Shown here in pieces: positions 38,201 through 46,875 of a DNA stretch of 64,000 bases. The stretch is from the NCBI GenBank assembly GCA_902774215.1, contig CACYHU010000009.1, positions 1 to 64,000 on the forward strand. Direction: 5' to 3'. The stretch comes from an uncultured Chloroflexota bacterium (GTDB lineage: Bacteria > Chloroflexota > Anaerolineae > Anaerolineales > Anaerolineaceae). The notes below the pieces were generated by a model. It did not search any database, was not told the origin of the DNA, and saw only the letters and a program-made list of their open reading frames with translations. The translations under genes and the position numbers were made by a program. The stretch's first letter is position 1, and every line of letters begins with the position of its first letter.

Positions 38201-40993
38201 CAGATCCTTGCTGTCAATCTGGACATTCCTGATAAAATGGTGCCGACGCAGCCGATGCGGATGGCTGTAAGGCTTACTGATGAGACCGGCGGCCTTTCCG
38301 ATTACGCAAGAGCCGTCATCAGCCGGACCGGCGCACTGGTGACAAGCAGCTGGGAGCATAACGCTGCCTCAACCTGTCAGGGAATCTATGACCTTTCTGA
38401 CGAAGGAGAATCAAGCTGCACGGTCATGTTTGACGCGCCTGTGAACACGGCTTCGGTCATGCATTTTGACCTTGAAACAAAGGAGCTCGGAAATCTCTTC
38501 AATATTCAGTTCCGTCCTTCCGCGGATATCTATATCACGGAAGTTGCCCGCAAGGATGTGACGCTTACGCCTTCTCTGGCTCTTCAGATGGCCCCGAACG
38601 GTGAGCCGGGTGAGCAGATCAGCGGCGGATGGATCACCCGCTTATACCGCACCTCTGATGAGATGCCGAATCTCTATATGAGTTCCGATTCTCCCGCCCG
38701 CTATACGCTCAGTGCTGATATCAGCGGGATCTTCAGCGGCAGTGAGCCGCAGCCCGGCGACTACGTCCGGGTGAACTGGAACATGCTTGATGAACTGGCT
38801 CAGTCCGGTGAACTGCCTTCCTGCATCCTTCCCGCGGACGGCGGTTATATGCTGGGCGTGCTGGAACCGGACGGGGAGGATGCCTGGACAACATCCTGTG
38901 ATTTCTTCTTCCCCCAGACAATGAGTGAAGAACTGACCGGCGGCAATCTGTCAATGGAGCTGGTTTCAGCTGCCTATAACGGCTCTGCCGCTGCCCGGAT
39001 GAACGGGAAGGCATTTACCCGGGAGAACCTCTATGTTGACCTGACGATCCCGGAGCATATGCTGGTGCGGCAGATGACGGAGTTCCGTGTAAAGGTCTCT
39101 GATGACAGCGGAAGCCTTTCCGATTATTCCCTGGCGATCCTGAACGCGGCCGGTGCCACGCTGCGCAGCGACTGGGATTATAATTACGTGACCACATGCC
39201 AGGGACTTTATAACATTGAAATGGACGGAACCTCCTCCTGCTCCGCGTTGTTTGAAGCGCCGACAGCGGGTGATTCCATAATGCACTTCGAGTTTATTTC
39301 GCCGGCGCTTGAAAATCTCTTCAGCGTTACCTACCGGCCTTCAGAAGATATCCATATCGCTGAAATTTCGAACCCGAAGGCTGTGCTGAGCGTCAAACTC
39401 TTCCATGCTGGGAACGAGATACCGCTGCCCGCTTCCGACGATGATGTGTTCCATGTCGGCGAAGCTTACCAGCTGCAGTTTTATCTGACCCCTGAGGCGG
39501 AATACAGAGATGTTCTGGATGCGGTCTCGGTGGACAATGAAGGACTGGTGATGGACTGGTACCGGCCGCTGCGTATCCGCTGGGGCATGATCCCGGGCGG
39601 CGAGACTTCGCTGAACTTCTACCGCGACGGAGATCATTTCGTTGCCCGTTATGATTTCAGCTTTGAACAGGGCGATCTGTATCTGGACGGGATCCTTGGG
39701 CAGCTTGTGGCGGAATGCTGGATCGAGAACTGGGAAATCAGCGGCATCAGCAATATGGAACCTGTCCAGCTGCCTTCCCGTATTGACAAGAATCCGGTGA
39801 GTCTGGAGCTGAGCGGTTTCACGATCGATTCCGCTTTGGAAAATCAGAGTGATGTTTATGTGAACCGGAACGCGGAGTTCAGCGTGAAGTTCAACGGTTC
39901 ACTGGATTACTTTGATCCCGGCCGGTTGATCGTCGGTTATGAAGCCAACGGGATCAAAACACCGATCGACTGTTTCACGGATTATGAGAGCGGTATCATG
40001 AGCTGTTCCTTCGTCCCGGTGTGCACGGACTATAATTATGATACATACCCGGCAGTCTGCGGGACCGGGCTCAGCCTTTACGCCGAGTACACCGGTGATC
40101 CTTATAACGAACCCGCCGCTGTTGCTCCGAAAACCTTCAATGTAAAACGTGCGGATCTGCGATTCTATCCGGAAGAGGACGGTTCGCTGAGTGAATATGA
40201 CCTGTATACGATTCAGGAAGCCCTGCCGGACCTGAGCGATTTTGCGGATGCCGGACTGCGCGTGGGTACCTGGACAGTGGAAAGCTTCCTGCCGCGTGAG
40301 GTCCGTTCCGACAGCGGCTCTGAATTCAAGACCTATCCGGTAATCTTCCGCTATGAAAAGGATGGCGATGACGAACTGGATGAAAGTCTGCTGCGTCTGG
40401 ACGTGCATTTCCAGAAAGGTGAATATCTCACGCCGACTGATGAGATCATCTCCCTTAAGCCGACGATGGTCACAGATGACACGGTCGTCTTTGACCTTGA
40501 TTTCGGCAGCATGGAGATGCTGGATGACGGGCGTCTGGTTCAGGATGCACTCGCCGATGCGGTAACGATCACAAGCCTTGAGGTCCGCTATCCCGGAAGC
40601 GTGTTTATCGCGCCTTCCTCAGCCCGTTATGAGGCGGAGAATGTTACCTTTGCCCTGAAGGTCCTGACAGTGCTGGATATGGACCTGGATATTTCGATGC
40701 CGGGTGTGCTGCGCTTTGGCGGAGCGGCTGCGGATGAACTGATGCTGAATCCCTTCACTGTCTACTGTTCGCAGCTTTATCAGGAAATGAAATGTTCGGC
40801 GGAGCTGCCGCTGGATATTCTCAATGAAAACGGTGAACCGCTGCTTTCCGAGATCGTGGAGGACGGCTGCTGGGGTAAAGTCCGGACAAAGGCCGGCAGC
40901 CCCGAGATCTATGTAAATAATTCTGTCTACCCGAAATGTTATCTTTCCGCTGTAGACTTCAACGGTGCGCTGATGATCGCGGGTGATTATTAA
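35291..40993 (+). CDS. Very large secreted repeat protein
   Basis: I start at ATG 35291 (1,900 aa): it opens a good signal peptide (MKNKFERK... LYLIPFLSFLMTLSLFLRAG ... VLAQ) and has AAAGGG upstream. The frame extends further upstream only through repeat DNA. After two Thr/Pro-rich linkers there are two internal duplications. One is a block beginning ITVKPVKMVP (residue about 187) and MTVKPVTLTP (about 526). The other begins AVLSPSLVMQV (about 814) and VTLTPSLALQM (about 1,087). Many domains carry paired cysteines. No membrane helix, LPXTG or known catalytic motif is visible. It is followed after 57 bp by a membrane-anchored binding-fold gene and then by the eCIS ATPase. It is an unrecognised surface or matrix protein, probably a partner of the Ig stalk. 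Confidence 0.8.
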   Translation: MKNKFERKASGCFRAGRLYLIPFLSFLMTLSLFLRAGTVLAQEADRIEIDASALAAGEAFTFTVTVNSDEMRSFADAQMELTAVLCPAGEDEASCQTLSRTTEGEDDTTMRVVFTAEALPGAGDYNLDVSFRDEAGSFASQSASYLLRGVRPSAGAEASATPTSEAQPTVSPTSPSATGTPEPEIDVPITVKPVKMVPAFLGENGEVLYANATIYVSDPYYLSLRSDSVLNDSVTVEAALPASLRSAPLDPESECLQYLNADGTALELPGSLWNEENGGTFRCELRYTDRVWLPAEPVSFSMIPGTGTFAETFEMLPLKWSAYPMNITKHPATHQAQIFDSRGNLLCSDTVACGMFYSDEVYRLTYRFPAEWGGALPSGRSFSAEVNWPAEWAASISRQANIDAAVAYGDACAVDEDGNTYFELTENPDGRYTASCTFSPGAVTDAVMPSIRIHLDDNAWAVNDLNIALSPVIIRESSLQTEEITPEGTETSLPTAEITPEGTETPLPTVTAEPGTGEPLPDIEIIMTVKPVTLTPSIADEEGNTLVYGSTLYVGEPYYLRISADSPMNDSVDVNVDLPASFLSAPLDPMSECLDYLNDEGTGFSIPGGSWNSENNNTFNCELRFTDSTWMAANPLNFSISPSGIPADETFEMSPLSWNYYPVNIAKYAATHQVQISDSRGNLICSDTVPCGVFNADDIYIVTYKFPADWGEALPSGRSFSADLQWPENWAMGLENMYDPETVQQFADVCAVGPDGVTRFVLQEVSAGRYAASCAFEPASIANPVQSAAVLHLDDASWQVSDLNVMMPGTIIKKQAVLSPSLVMQVEEGSAAAEQIRGGTITSLYKTTSDMPNAGGGFGMPALYTLKAQVEGISSARAPQWSDYVQVNWSVFDALAQTGDLPACLEPNGNGYKLGELVQTADGTWQSECSFRFPMSMPESTFGGVLQMELFSGMYNTTASTGVASQPFLRQILAVNLDIPDKMVPTQPMRMAVRLTDETGGLSDYARAVISRTGALVTSSWEHNAASTCQGIYDLSDEGESSCTVMFDAPVNTASVMHFDLETKELGNLFNIQFRPSADIYITEVARKDVTLTPSLALQMAPNGEPGEQISGGWITRLYRTSDEMPNLYMSSDSPARYTLSADISGIFSGSEPQPGDYVRVNWNMLDELAQSGELPSCILPADGGYMLGVLEPDGEDAWTTSCDFFFPQTMSEELTGGNLSMELVSAAYNGSAAARMNGKAFTRENLYVDLTIPEHMLVRQMTEFRVKVSDDSGSLSDYSLAILNAAGATLRSDWDYNYVTTCQGLYNIEMDGTSSCSALFEAPTAGDSIMHFEFISPALENLFSVTYRPSEDIHIAEISNPKAVLSVKLFHAGNEIPLPASDDDVFHVGEAYQLQFYLTPEAEYRDVLDAVSVDNEGLVMDWYRPLRIRWGMIPGGETSLNFYRDGDHFVARYDFSFEQGDLYLDGILGQLVAECWIENWEISGISNMEPVQLPSRIDKNPVSLELSGFTIDSALENQSDVYVNRNAEFSVKFNGSLDYFDPGRLIVGYEANGIKTPIDCFTDYESGIMSCSFVPVCTDYNYDTYPAVCGTGLSLYAEYTGDPYNEPAAVAPKTFNVKRADLRFYPEEDGSLSEYDLYTIQEALPDLSDFADAGLRVGTWTVESFLPREVRSDSGSEFKTYPVIFRYEKDGDDELDESLLRLDVHFQKGEYLTPTDEIISLKPTMVTDDTVVFDLDFGSMEMLDDGRLVQDALADAVTITSLEVRYPGSVFIAPSSARYEAENVTFALKVLTVLDMDLDISMPGVLRFGGAAADELMLNPFTVYCSQLYQEMKCSAELPLDILNENGEPLLSEIVEDGCWGKVRTKAGSPEIYVNNSVYPKCYLSAVDFNGALMIAGDY

Positions 40994-41050
40994 AATGAAG
41001 AACAGTCGCTTTGCGGAATGTTGGGAATAAGCGCCGGGACGAGGTGATGG

Positions 41051-42301
41051 ATGAGTAAAACGCTTAAAAGGTTCCTTATAATTGTTGTCATATTGGTCGT
41101 TATTGGTTTAGTGGTTTATTTCCGGCTGCGGAATTTGAGAAAAGAGGCCGGTGTATATCAGATCGGGACGATATGGCAGGCCAACAGTTTAAAATCAGAC
41201 ACTTTTGACCTGGATTTTTCAAATGCTTCCGCAAGGGTGAAAAATGGAAGGCGCGGGTTTGAAAAAGGTCTCGCCACCAATCCTGTCATGGAAGAATTCG
41301 GCGAAATAACGATCCCGGAACAATTTGGTTCACATCTTTTTGTGGAAGAGATCGCGGAACTGTTGTCAGGCAAAGATGTGCTGTTAACGGTGGGCGCCAC
41401 ATCGGATGAGATGACGATGAACGCCTCCATGCTGATGAATTATTTCAGCATCCCATTGCTCATACCATTTGCTGACGGGGATCTTTCTCCTGAGGATACT
41501 CCTGTAAATTATTCGATCCGTATGACACCGACAGCGCAGAAATACACGGAGTTTATTGGTGAATTGTTTTCATCCGGTTTTTTCTCGATCATCAACAATT
41601 ACTTTTTCCAGGATGTTGCGATTCCGGATTATGATATAAATGCAGCTGTTTTCTTTGCCAATAATTTCAACGGGCATAACACTGCTGTGAGTATTACGCA
41701 GAAAATCATAGACAACGGATACAATGTGGATATTTATGTCCCTTATGAGCAGGACACCGAAGATCTGGAATATAAAGTTCAGTCATTATGGCAGTCCGAT
41801 CCGGATAAAATGAGTTCAGTTGACACGGTGGTGATCATCGGTGAAGACGGCGCGTCAATGAGAGGTCTGGCAGCGGTCAATCAGTCATGGAAGAACCGGG
41901 GATTGGAACCGTTGATTTTCCTGATCGGGTTCCTGCCTGATGAAATAGAGGCGGATGTCATTAATGCCCGGAATGTTTTTAATATTCAGCAGGCATTGGA
42001 TATGGAGCACTGTCCGCCGAATATTACGAACCGCTCTGAAGCCATGGGGTATGCTGCCGGATATATTGTTTCTTCGGCGCTGTATCAGGCCAGTCAGAAG
42101 CAGCCGGGCGAGGCATCAGGTCTTTCACTTTTCTTCTCTTCAGAGGACAGCAGAAGGGAAAAGCATCAGGATTACCTGACATCCTATCGTGAAAATGTCC
42201 GGTCGGTTTTGCTGGATATGAATGAATCGATCCCCTGTTACGGCCCGGTGACTATATTATCGATAAGGTCAGGAAAGAATTTAACCTTCCTAATTAAATA
42301 A
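41051..42301 (+). CDS. Membrane-anchored periplasmic-binding-protein-fold protein
   Basis: A 416-aa protein with an N-terminal membrane helix (residues about 7-26) and no cleavage site, so it is tethered outside the membrane. The rest resembles type-I periplasmic binding proteins (Leu/Ile/Val-BP, receptor ligand-binding family): YQIGTIWQ..., a FEKGLA helix, LLTVGATSDEMTMNAS and IPLLIPFADGDLS in lobe 1, then NGHNTAVSITQKIIDNGY in lobe 2. No permease or ABC ATPase gene is nearby, so sensing rather than uptake is likely. GAGGTGATGG precedes the start. The AAA+ gene begins seven bases after it, indicating tight co-expression. Ligand unknown. Confidence 0.75.
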   Translation: MSKTLKRFLIIVVILVVIGLVVYFRLRNLRKEAGVYQIGTIWQANSLKSDTFDLDFSNASARVKNGRRGFEKGLATNPVMEEFGEITIPEQFGSHLFVEEIAELLSGKDVLLTVGATSDEMTMNASMLMNYFSIPLLIPFADGDLSPEDTPVNYSIRMTPTAQKYTEFIGELFSSGFFSIINNYFFQDVAIPDYDINAAVFFANNFNGHNTAVSITQKIIDNGYNVDIYVPYEQDTEDLEYKVQSLWQSDPDKMSSVDTVVIIGEDGASMRGLAAVNQSWKNRGLEPLIFLIGFLPDEIEADVINARNVFNIQQALDMEHCPPNITNRSEAMGYAAGYIVSSALYQASQKQPGEASGLSLFFSSEDSRREKHQDYLTSYRENVRSVLLDMNESIPCYGPVTILSIRSGKNLTFLIK

Positions 42302-42308
42302 TAAGAAT

Positions 42309-44399
42309 ATGACAATAAGTACTGATTATTTCAAAAACTTTCTTTCGATACTGAACCTGCGGTTCTACACACTGCTCGCGGCCTGTCCCGCTGATAACCG
42401 TGTCGAGGCACGGGACTTTATGACCCGGATCGCGGATCCGTCACTGGAGCCGGATCTGGAGTTCAGCGATGCTGAGGTTTCTGCCACTGCTGAATTACTG
42501 GACGCGCTGAACAGCGAAAATGATAAAATTCTCGCGGAAGGCGGCAAAATCGGGGATATCCCTTCGATCGAAGTGCTGCGTGAGCGTTTTGGCCTGAGCG
42601 GCAATGAGATGATCCTGCTGACAGCGATTCTCGCGCCTGCTGTTGATGAACGTTTCCGCAGGCTTTACACCCTGTTTCAATACAGTGAAGAGCCCCGTGT
42701 GGATTTCCTCCTCGGCCTGCTGGATAATGACGGGCTGGGACGTTACGCTCATGCCGAACTTCTGGGTAAGGAGGGCACCCTTTTTTCTCATTCACTGATC
42801 GAGCTGGTGAACAGAGGCGGGACATCGGAATCCGCTGCAGTCTGCCGTCCGGCTCCCGGACTGCTCTCGTGGCTGAACGGGATCCCCGCTGTTGATTATT
42901 ATCTGGGACGTGCCGAATGGAGCATGCCGGATAATGCTTCCGGAGACAGAAGAGCAAATGATGAGATCCTGGCTGCGGCGAATGCCATCGAGATGGCTGA
43001 GTTTAATTCCGATCCGGTCCCGATGGTTTCCTTCTTTGGAACTGATGCGGAGCGTCTGTTCATGGCTGCCGAATCACTGGGCGCGGAGATGAAGCGTCCT
43101 CTTTTGCGGCTGAATCTGCAGGGTCTTGAAATTCCCGAAGTGTTCCCGAATCTGCGTCTGGCGATGCGTGATGCTGCGCTGAACCGCGGACTGCTTGTCA
43201 TCCGCGGTATCGATGACCTGATCGATTCCAGCGGCATTTTCCCTGATACCTTCGGCAGGTTCTTTGACAAATGGAATGTTTCGGTCGTGCTGCTTTCCAA
43301 ACGGAATTTTGTGTTTGCGCCGGGTGATTTTTCCCCGAAGCGTCTGATCCTTCGCGTGGCGGTGAAGGGTCTGACCGGTTCGCAGCGTTTCGGCGTCTGG
43401 AAAGAACTGCTGAAGGGACTCCCGCTTGATGACAGCTTTGATGATGAACATCTGCGTACCCTGGCCGGTCAGTTCACACTGAATTCCGCCCAGATCCGAT
43501 CCGCTGTGAGCTCCGGCTTGGGAAAGGCTGTGATCGAAGACCGCGACCTTACCATCAGTGACCTTTATGAGGGCGCGCGGGTGAGCTCCATGCATCATCT
43601 TTCGGACCTGGCGAAGAAGATGGAAGCGCGTTACACGCTCAGGGATCTCATCTTGCCGGAAAAACAGACGATGGAGATCGAACAGCTTATCGCGATGGCC
43701 CGCAACCGTTCACAGGTGCTTGAGGACTGGGGCGTTGGGAAAAAACTGGTTTCCGGACGGGGTATTTCGGCTTTGTTTACCGGTGTCCCGGGTACCGGGA
43801 AGACGCTGACAGCGCAGGTGATCGCCGGTGAGCTCGGTCTGGATATTTACCGGGTGGATCTTTCGACCATCGTTTCCAAGTATATCGGTGAAACGGAAAA
43901 GAACCTGGAACGGATCTTCACCGAAGCGCAGAGCTCCAATGTGATCCTCTTCTTTGATGAAGCCGATTCACTTTTCGGACGCCGTTCCGAGGTCGGCAGC
44001 TCCCATGACCGTTATGCCAATATCGAAGTGGGCTACCTGCTCCAGCGTATCGAGACCTATGACGGGATCGTGCTGATGGCGACGAACCTGGGGGCGAACC
44101 TGGATGAGGCATTTGCCCGCCGTATCCATTTCATCATCGATTTCCCCTTCCCGGATGAAGAAACACGCCTCCGCCTGTGGCAGCTGCTGCTTCCGGAAAA
44201 TATTGAGAAGGAAGAGGATATTTATCTTGAACCCTTTGCATATGCTTATAAGATCGCAGGCGGTGCCATCCGTAATGCGGTGGTCTGGGCGATCTATGAG
44301 GCTGCAAGGAACAAACGGCCGCTCAACAGGGAAGATCTGCTCAACGGCGTGGAACGTGAATATCAAAAGATGGGGAAAGTCTTTATTCCGATACGATAA
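42309..44399 (+). CDS. AAA+ ATPase of the eCIS type (Afp15/Pvc15-like)
   Basis: A 696-aa cytosolic ATPase. Residues 1-430 form a poorly conserved N-terminal part with a degenerate AAA-like domain. The C-terminal AAA+ module shows Walker A GVPGTGKT (492-499), Walker B FFDEAD (548-553), the HDRYANIEVGYLLQRIE helix, a sensor region MATNLGANLDEAFARRIHF with arginines, and PFPDEETR. This arrangement (LPEKQ...VLEDWGVGKK...YIGETEKNL) is the one seen in eCIS cluster ATPases, which act in assembly of the particle. It is separated from the structural genes by an oppositely oriented protease gene and is co-transcribed instead with secreted and membrane proteins. Confidence 0.92.
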   Translation: MTISTDYFKNFLSILNLRFYTLLAACPADNRVEARDFMTRIADPSLEPDLEFSDAEVSATAELLDALNSENDKILAEGGKIGDIPSIEVLRERFGLSGNEMILLTAILAPAVDERFRRLYTLFQYSEEPRVDFLLGLLDNDGLGRYAHAELLGKEGTLFSHSLIELVNRGGTSESAAVCRPAPGLLSWLNGIPAVDYYLGRAEWSMPDNASGDRRANDEILAAANAIEMAEFNSDPVPMVSFFGTDAERLFMAAESLGAEMKRPLLRLNLQGLEIPEVFPNLRLAMRDAALNRGLLVIRGIDDLIDSSGIFPDTFGRFFDKWNVSVVLLSKRNFVFAPGDFSPKRLILRVAVKGLTGSQRFGVWKELLKGLPLDDSFDDEHLRTLAGQFTLNSAQIRSAVSSGLGKAVIEDRDLTISDLYEGARVSSMHHLSDLAKKMEARYTLRDLILPEKQTMEIEQLIAMARNRSQVLEDWGVGKKLVSGRGISALFTGVPGTGKTLTAQVIAGELGLDIYRVDLSTIVSKYIGETEKNLERIFTEAQSSNVILFFDEADSLFGRRSEVGSSHDRYANIEVGYLLQRIETYDGIVLMATNLGANLDEAFARRIHFIIDFPFPDEETRLRLWQLLLPENIEKEEDIYLEPFAYAYKIAGGAIRNAVVWAIYEAARNKRPLNREDLLNGVEREYQKMGKVFIPIR

Positions 44400-44400
44400 C

Positions 44401-44444
44401 AAAAAAAGCTGCCGCACCTGATTTCTGTGCGGCAGCTTTTTTTT
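44401..44444. terminator. Bidirectional intrinsic terminator
   Basis: AAAAAAAGCTGCCGCAC (44401-44417), nine-base loop, GTGCGGCAGC (44427-44436) followed by eight T. The stem is perfect, GC-rich and has A/T tails on both sides. It ends the AAA+ operon on the plus strand and the protease gene on the minus strand, whose stop codon overlaps the T-run. Confidence 0.95.
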
Positions 44445-46317
44445 ATTTCAGGTTGTTGATAAATTCAACCAGCGCCGGCCGGTCATAGAAGGATTCCGCC
44501 CGGGTCAGGATCACATCCGGAACGACTCCTTCATCAATATTATAGAAGGACCCGTTCTGGACGATCGAGAGCTGCCGCGGTCCGGACATGGCGAAAAGTG
44601 CGCCGGAAGCTGTTGTGCCGGGCTGTACCACACAGGAACCACCGCTGCTTTGCTGTCCGATGAGAACCACGCGTCTTGAGTTCCTGAAAGCGGCGGGAGT
44701 CAGATTCCCGGCAGAGAAGGACTGGCCGGAGATCAGACAGTAAAGATTATAGTCTCCTGATACACTGTCCCCGTCATCCATGAATTCACCGTTGCGGTTG
44801 ATGTCTACATCATAGAACATGGTGGATTCCGCACCGGTCAGTGTGTCACGCACTGCGATGCCGGCATCGAACAGATACCAGCCGATCACTGCGACTGCGG
44901 CCTGTGCGCTTCCGCCGCCATTATTGGATAAGTCAAGGACGATGTTTTTGACAGGGCTTCCTTCCCGTTTGATTTGCTGGTTTGCGTACATGATGAGTTC
45001 GATTGTGTCCGCGGGATTTTCAAGATCCACATCATCCGCATAATAATTGTCCCGCTTGCTGGTGAAGGTGTCGAAGGTGATGAACGCGGTATCGCCGACC
45101 TCTTCGTATCCGGGCACTGTATCCGGGTAAAAGGTCTCCCTGGCACTGCTGAATTTCATCATTGTGTACATGGTTGTTCCTGTGGAAGGACCATAGGTAA
45201 GATTCCTGGCCAGAGCAGCAGCCTCGCTGTCCGGACCGCTGTACCAGGATGGCTTCAGGAATGCGCTGTGCCCGTCATCAAAATAGACGTTGAAGAGCTT
45301 TGTGAGACCGTTATCAAACACCTTCGGATCGGTGCTCGTGAGGTCCGTGACCAAACCGGTATTGAAGGCTAAAAAGGTGCCGAAATCTTTGATGTTGTGT
45401 TCCGGTTTCAGTCCGTAGAAAGTATCCAGGAACAGGCGAAGCTCATTGTAGTTGAAATGTGCGAATCCTTCACTCATTTTCCGCGGTTCGGCTTCATACA
45501 TCATATCAAACAGGTCGCTCTGATAATAGGAGACGATCACCTTTTCACCGTTGTAGACGATTTGCGTATAGGAGGAAGTAGCCAGCAGATCATTCAGAGT
45601 CTGGAACGGGATATAGCATTTGCCGTCTGCTGTTATTATCTCTATGTCATAGTCGGAAAGGTCAATATCGACCATTTCACCGCTGCGGTTAAAGTTGCCG
45701 CTGTACAGGGTCTGGAAAATATTGTCGGGCATCTCTTTCGGTTCATCGTCTGCCGCGTCTTTGTCTGTATCTGCTTCCGCAGCCAGGTCATCCAAAGAGA
45801 CACCGTCTTTTTTCAGTTCCTCAAGTGCTTCTGCAAGGTCAAAATCATCCTCTTCGGTTTCGGGCAGGTCGAGCAGGGAGACCGCGGCCTTCATCCCGAC
45901 AGGAGCGTTGAACAGATTGAAATCGAAAAAGCTCAGTTCATTATTGTCTGTATCGGCGAGCATCATGCTGCCGTTGTCTTCACGGCTGACAAAAAAGAGC
46001 CCCGGGTCCTTTCCTTCAACGTTATAGGTGATTTCTCCCATATCCAGTTCCTTCAGCAGACCGGAGAGGAAAGTCATATATTCGGTAACTTCCGCATAGG
46101 GAATATCACCGCCGTCAGCGAAATAAAGCGTCATTTCGCTGTCTGTGACAGGCTCGTTTTCCTGCGTTTTCATCACCATCGGATAGGTTTTACCTTCAAC
46201 TGTATGGGGAATGTCGGTTTGGATTTCGTAAACCCCCATCTCCTGTGCGGATGCAATACCGTTCATCAGCAGGATGGCGATCAGCAGGATCAGAATGCTT
46301 TTTATGCTTTGTTTCAT
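44443..46317 (-). CDS. Secreted S41-type (C-terminal processing protease-like) peptidase
   Basis: Start at 46317: AAGGAGA lies upstream and the 624-aa product begins with a signal peptide (MKQSIKSILILLIAILLMNG...SAQ). Upstream extension runs into repeat DNA. The first half is a stalk-copper-amine-oxidase-like or inhibitor-like region with an acidic disordered stretch (ETEEDDFDLAEALEELKKDG). The second half resembles S41 peptidases: NIVLDLSNNGGGSAQAA, CLISGQSFSAGN with candidate nucleophile Ser535, and RVVLIGQQSSGGSC. No PDZ domain was evident. It is monocistronic, on the strand opposite to both eCIS-related operons and convergent with the AAA+ gene. It may process surface proteins; the substrate is unknown. 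Confidence 0.8.
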   Translation of the reverse strand: MKQSIKSILILLIAILLMNGIASAQEMGVYEIQTDIPHTVEGKTYPMVMKTQENEPVTDSEMTLYFADGGDIPYAEVTEYMTFLSGLLKELDMGEITYNVEGKDPGLFFVSREDNGSMMLADTDNNELSFFDFNLFNAPVGMKAAVSLLDLPETEEDDFDLAEALEELKKDGVSLDDLAAEADTDKDAADDEPKEMPDNIFQTLYSGNFNRSGEMVDIDLSDYDIEIITADGKCYIPFQTLNDLLATSSYTQIVYNGEKVIVSYYQSDLFDMMYEAEPRKMSEGFAHFNYNELRLFLDTFYGLKPEHNIKDFGTFLAFNTGLVTDLTSTDPKVFDNGLTKLFNVYFDDGHSAFLKPSWYSGPDSEAAALARNLTYGPSTGTTMYTMMKFSSARETFYPDTVPGYEEVGDTAFITFDTFTSKRDNYYADDVDLENPADTIELIMYANQQIKREGSPVKNIVLDLSNNGGGSAQAAVAVIGWYLFDAGIAVRDTLTGAESTMFYDVDINRNGEFMDDGDSVSGDYNLYCLISGQSFSAGNLTPAAFRNSRRVVLIGQQSSGGSCVVQPGTTASGALFAMSGPRQLSIVQNGSFYNIDEGVVPDVILTRAESFYDRPALVEFINNLK

Positions 46318-46377
46318 TCGAATCTCCTTCATATATAGTGTTATTGTAATTTTACCTGATTCCATATTTCGTGAAAA

Positions 46378-46473
46378 GCAACCACCGCTTTTTGCGGGTG
46401 AGTCAGAAAAAGAGCTCTGACACATCGGGAATATGGGGACCTCAGGCTCCCGGAAATCAGGCACCTGTGCTTT
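46378..46473 (+). repeat. Dispersed leader repeat, copy 2
   Basis: It matches the repeat at 35039-35185 in order and orientation (CCACCGCTTTTTGCGGGTGAG-like opening, GAGTCAGAAAAAGAGC, TATGGGG, CCCGGAAATCAGG) but lacks the large central hairpin. It lies in the 558-bp gap between the divergent protease and eCIS genes. Confidence 0.8.
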
Positions 46474-46650
46474 GCTGTCCGGTTCCGAAGCTTGTAAATA
46501 TTGAGAGAAATCTGAAAAAATATATCATAAAAATTAGAAATAAATTAATTTTTTCATCCCTGAATAAAAATGTGGTAAATTTATTTTAACGGTTCAATGG
46601 TGAAACATCCGGGATTGTAAGTTGTCTTTAGTCAAAAATGGATGGTTTTA

Positions 46651-46680
46651 TTGAAAAACCGCACAAAAATATATTATAAT
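46651..46680 (+). promoter_or_regulatory. Promoter of the eCIS structural operon
   Basis: TTGAAA (46651-46656), 18 bases, TATAAT (46675-46680): a strong sigma-70-type promoter. It gives a leader of about 190 bases before the DUF4157 gene. Confidence 0.75.
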
Positions 46681-46745
46681 GATGAATGTATAAAGTGTAT
46701 CCATGAAAATTGACTGAAGAGAAACAATAATGTTTTATCAATTTT

Positions 46746-46811
46746 GCGGAAATCCGCAGAGGTTACACGGGAAATAATAATGATTTAATTCCCGAAAGAG
46801 AAAAACGGGAA
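46746..46811 (+). promoter_or_regulatory. Hairpins in the eCIS operon leader
   Basis: GCGG-AAAT-CCGC (46746-46757) and TTCCCG/CGGGAA (46789-46794 and 46806-46811) lie between promoter and start codon. They could tune leader folding. No riboswitch consensus is recognised. Confidence 0.35.
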
Positions 46812-46875
46812 TAAAAACCGGAAAATGGCTCCGGAGCCGACAGCATCTGGCGGAACCTGATAAATCGGAGGATCT

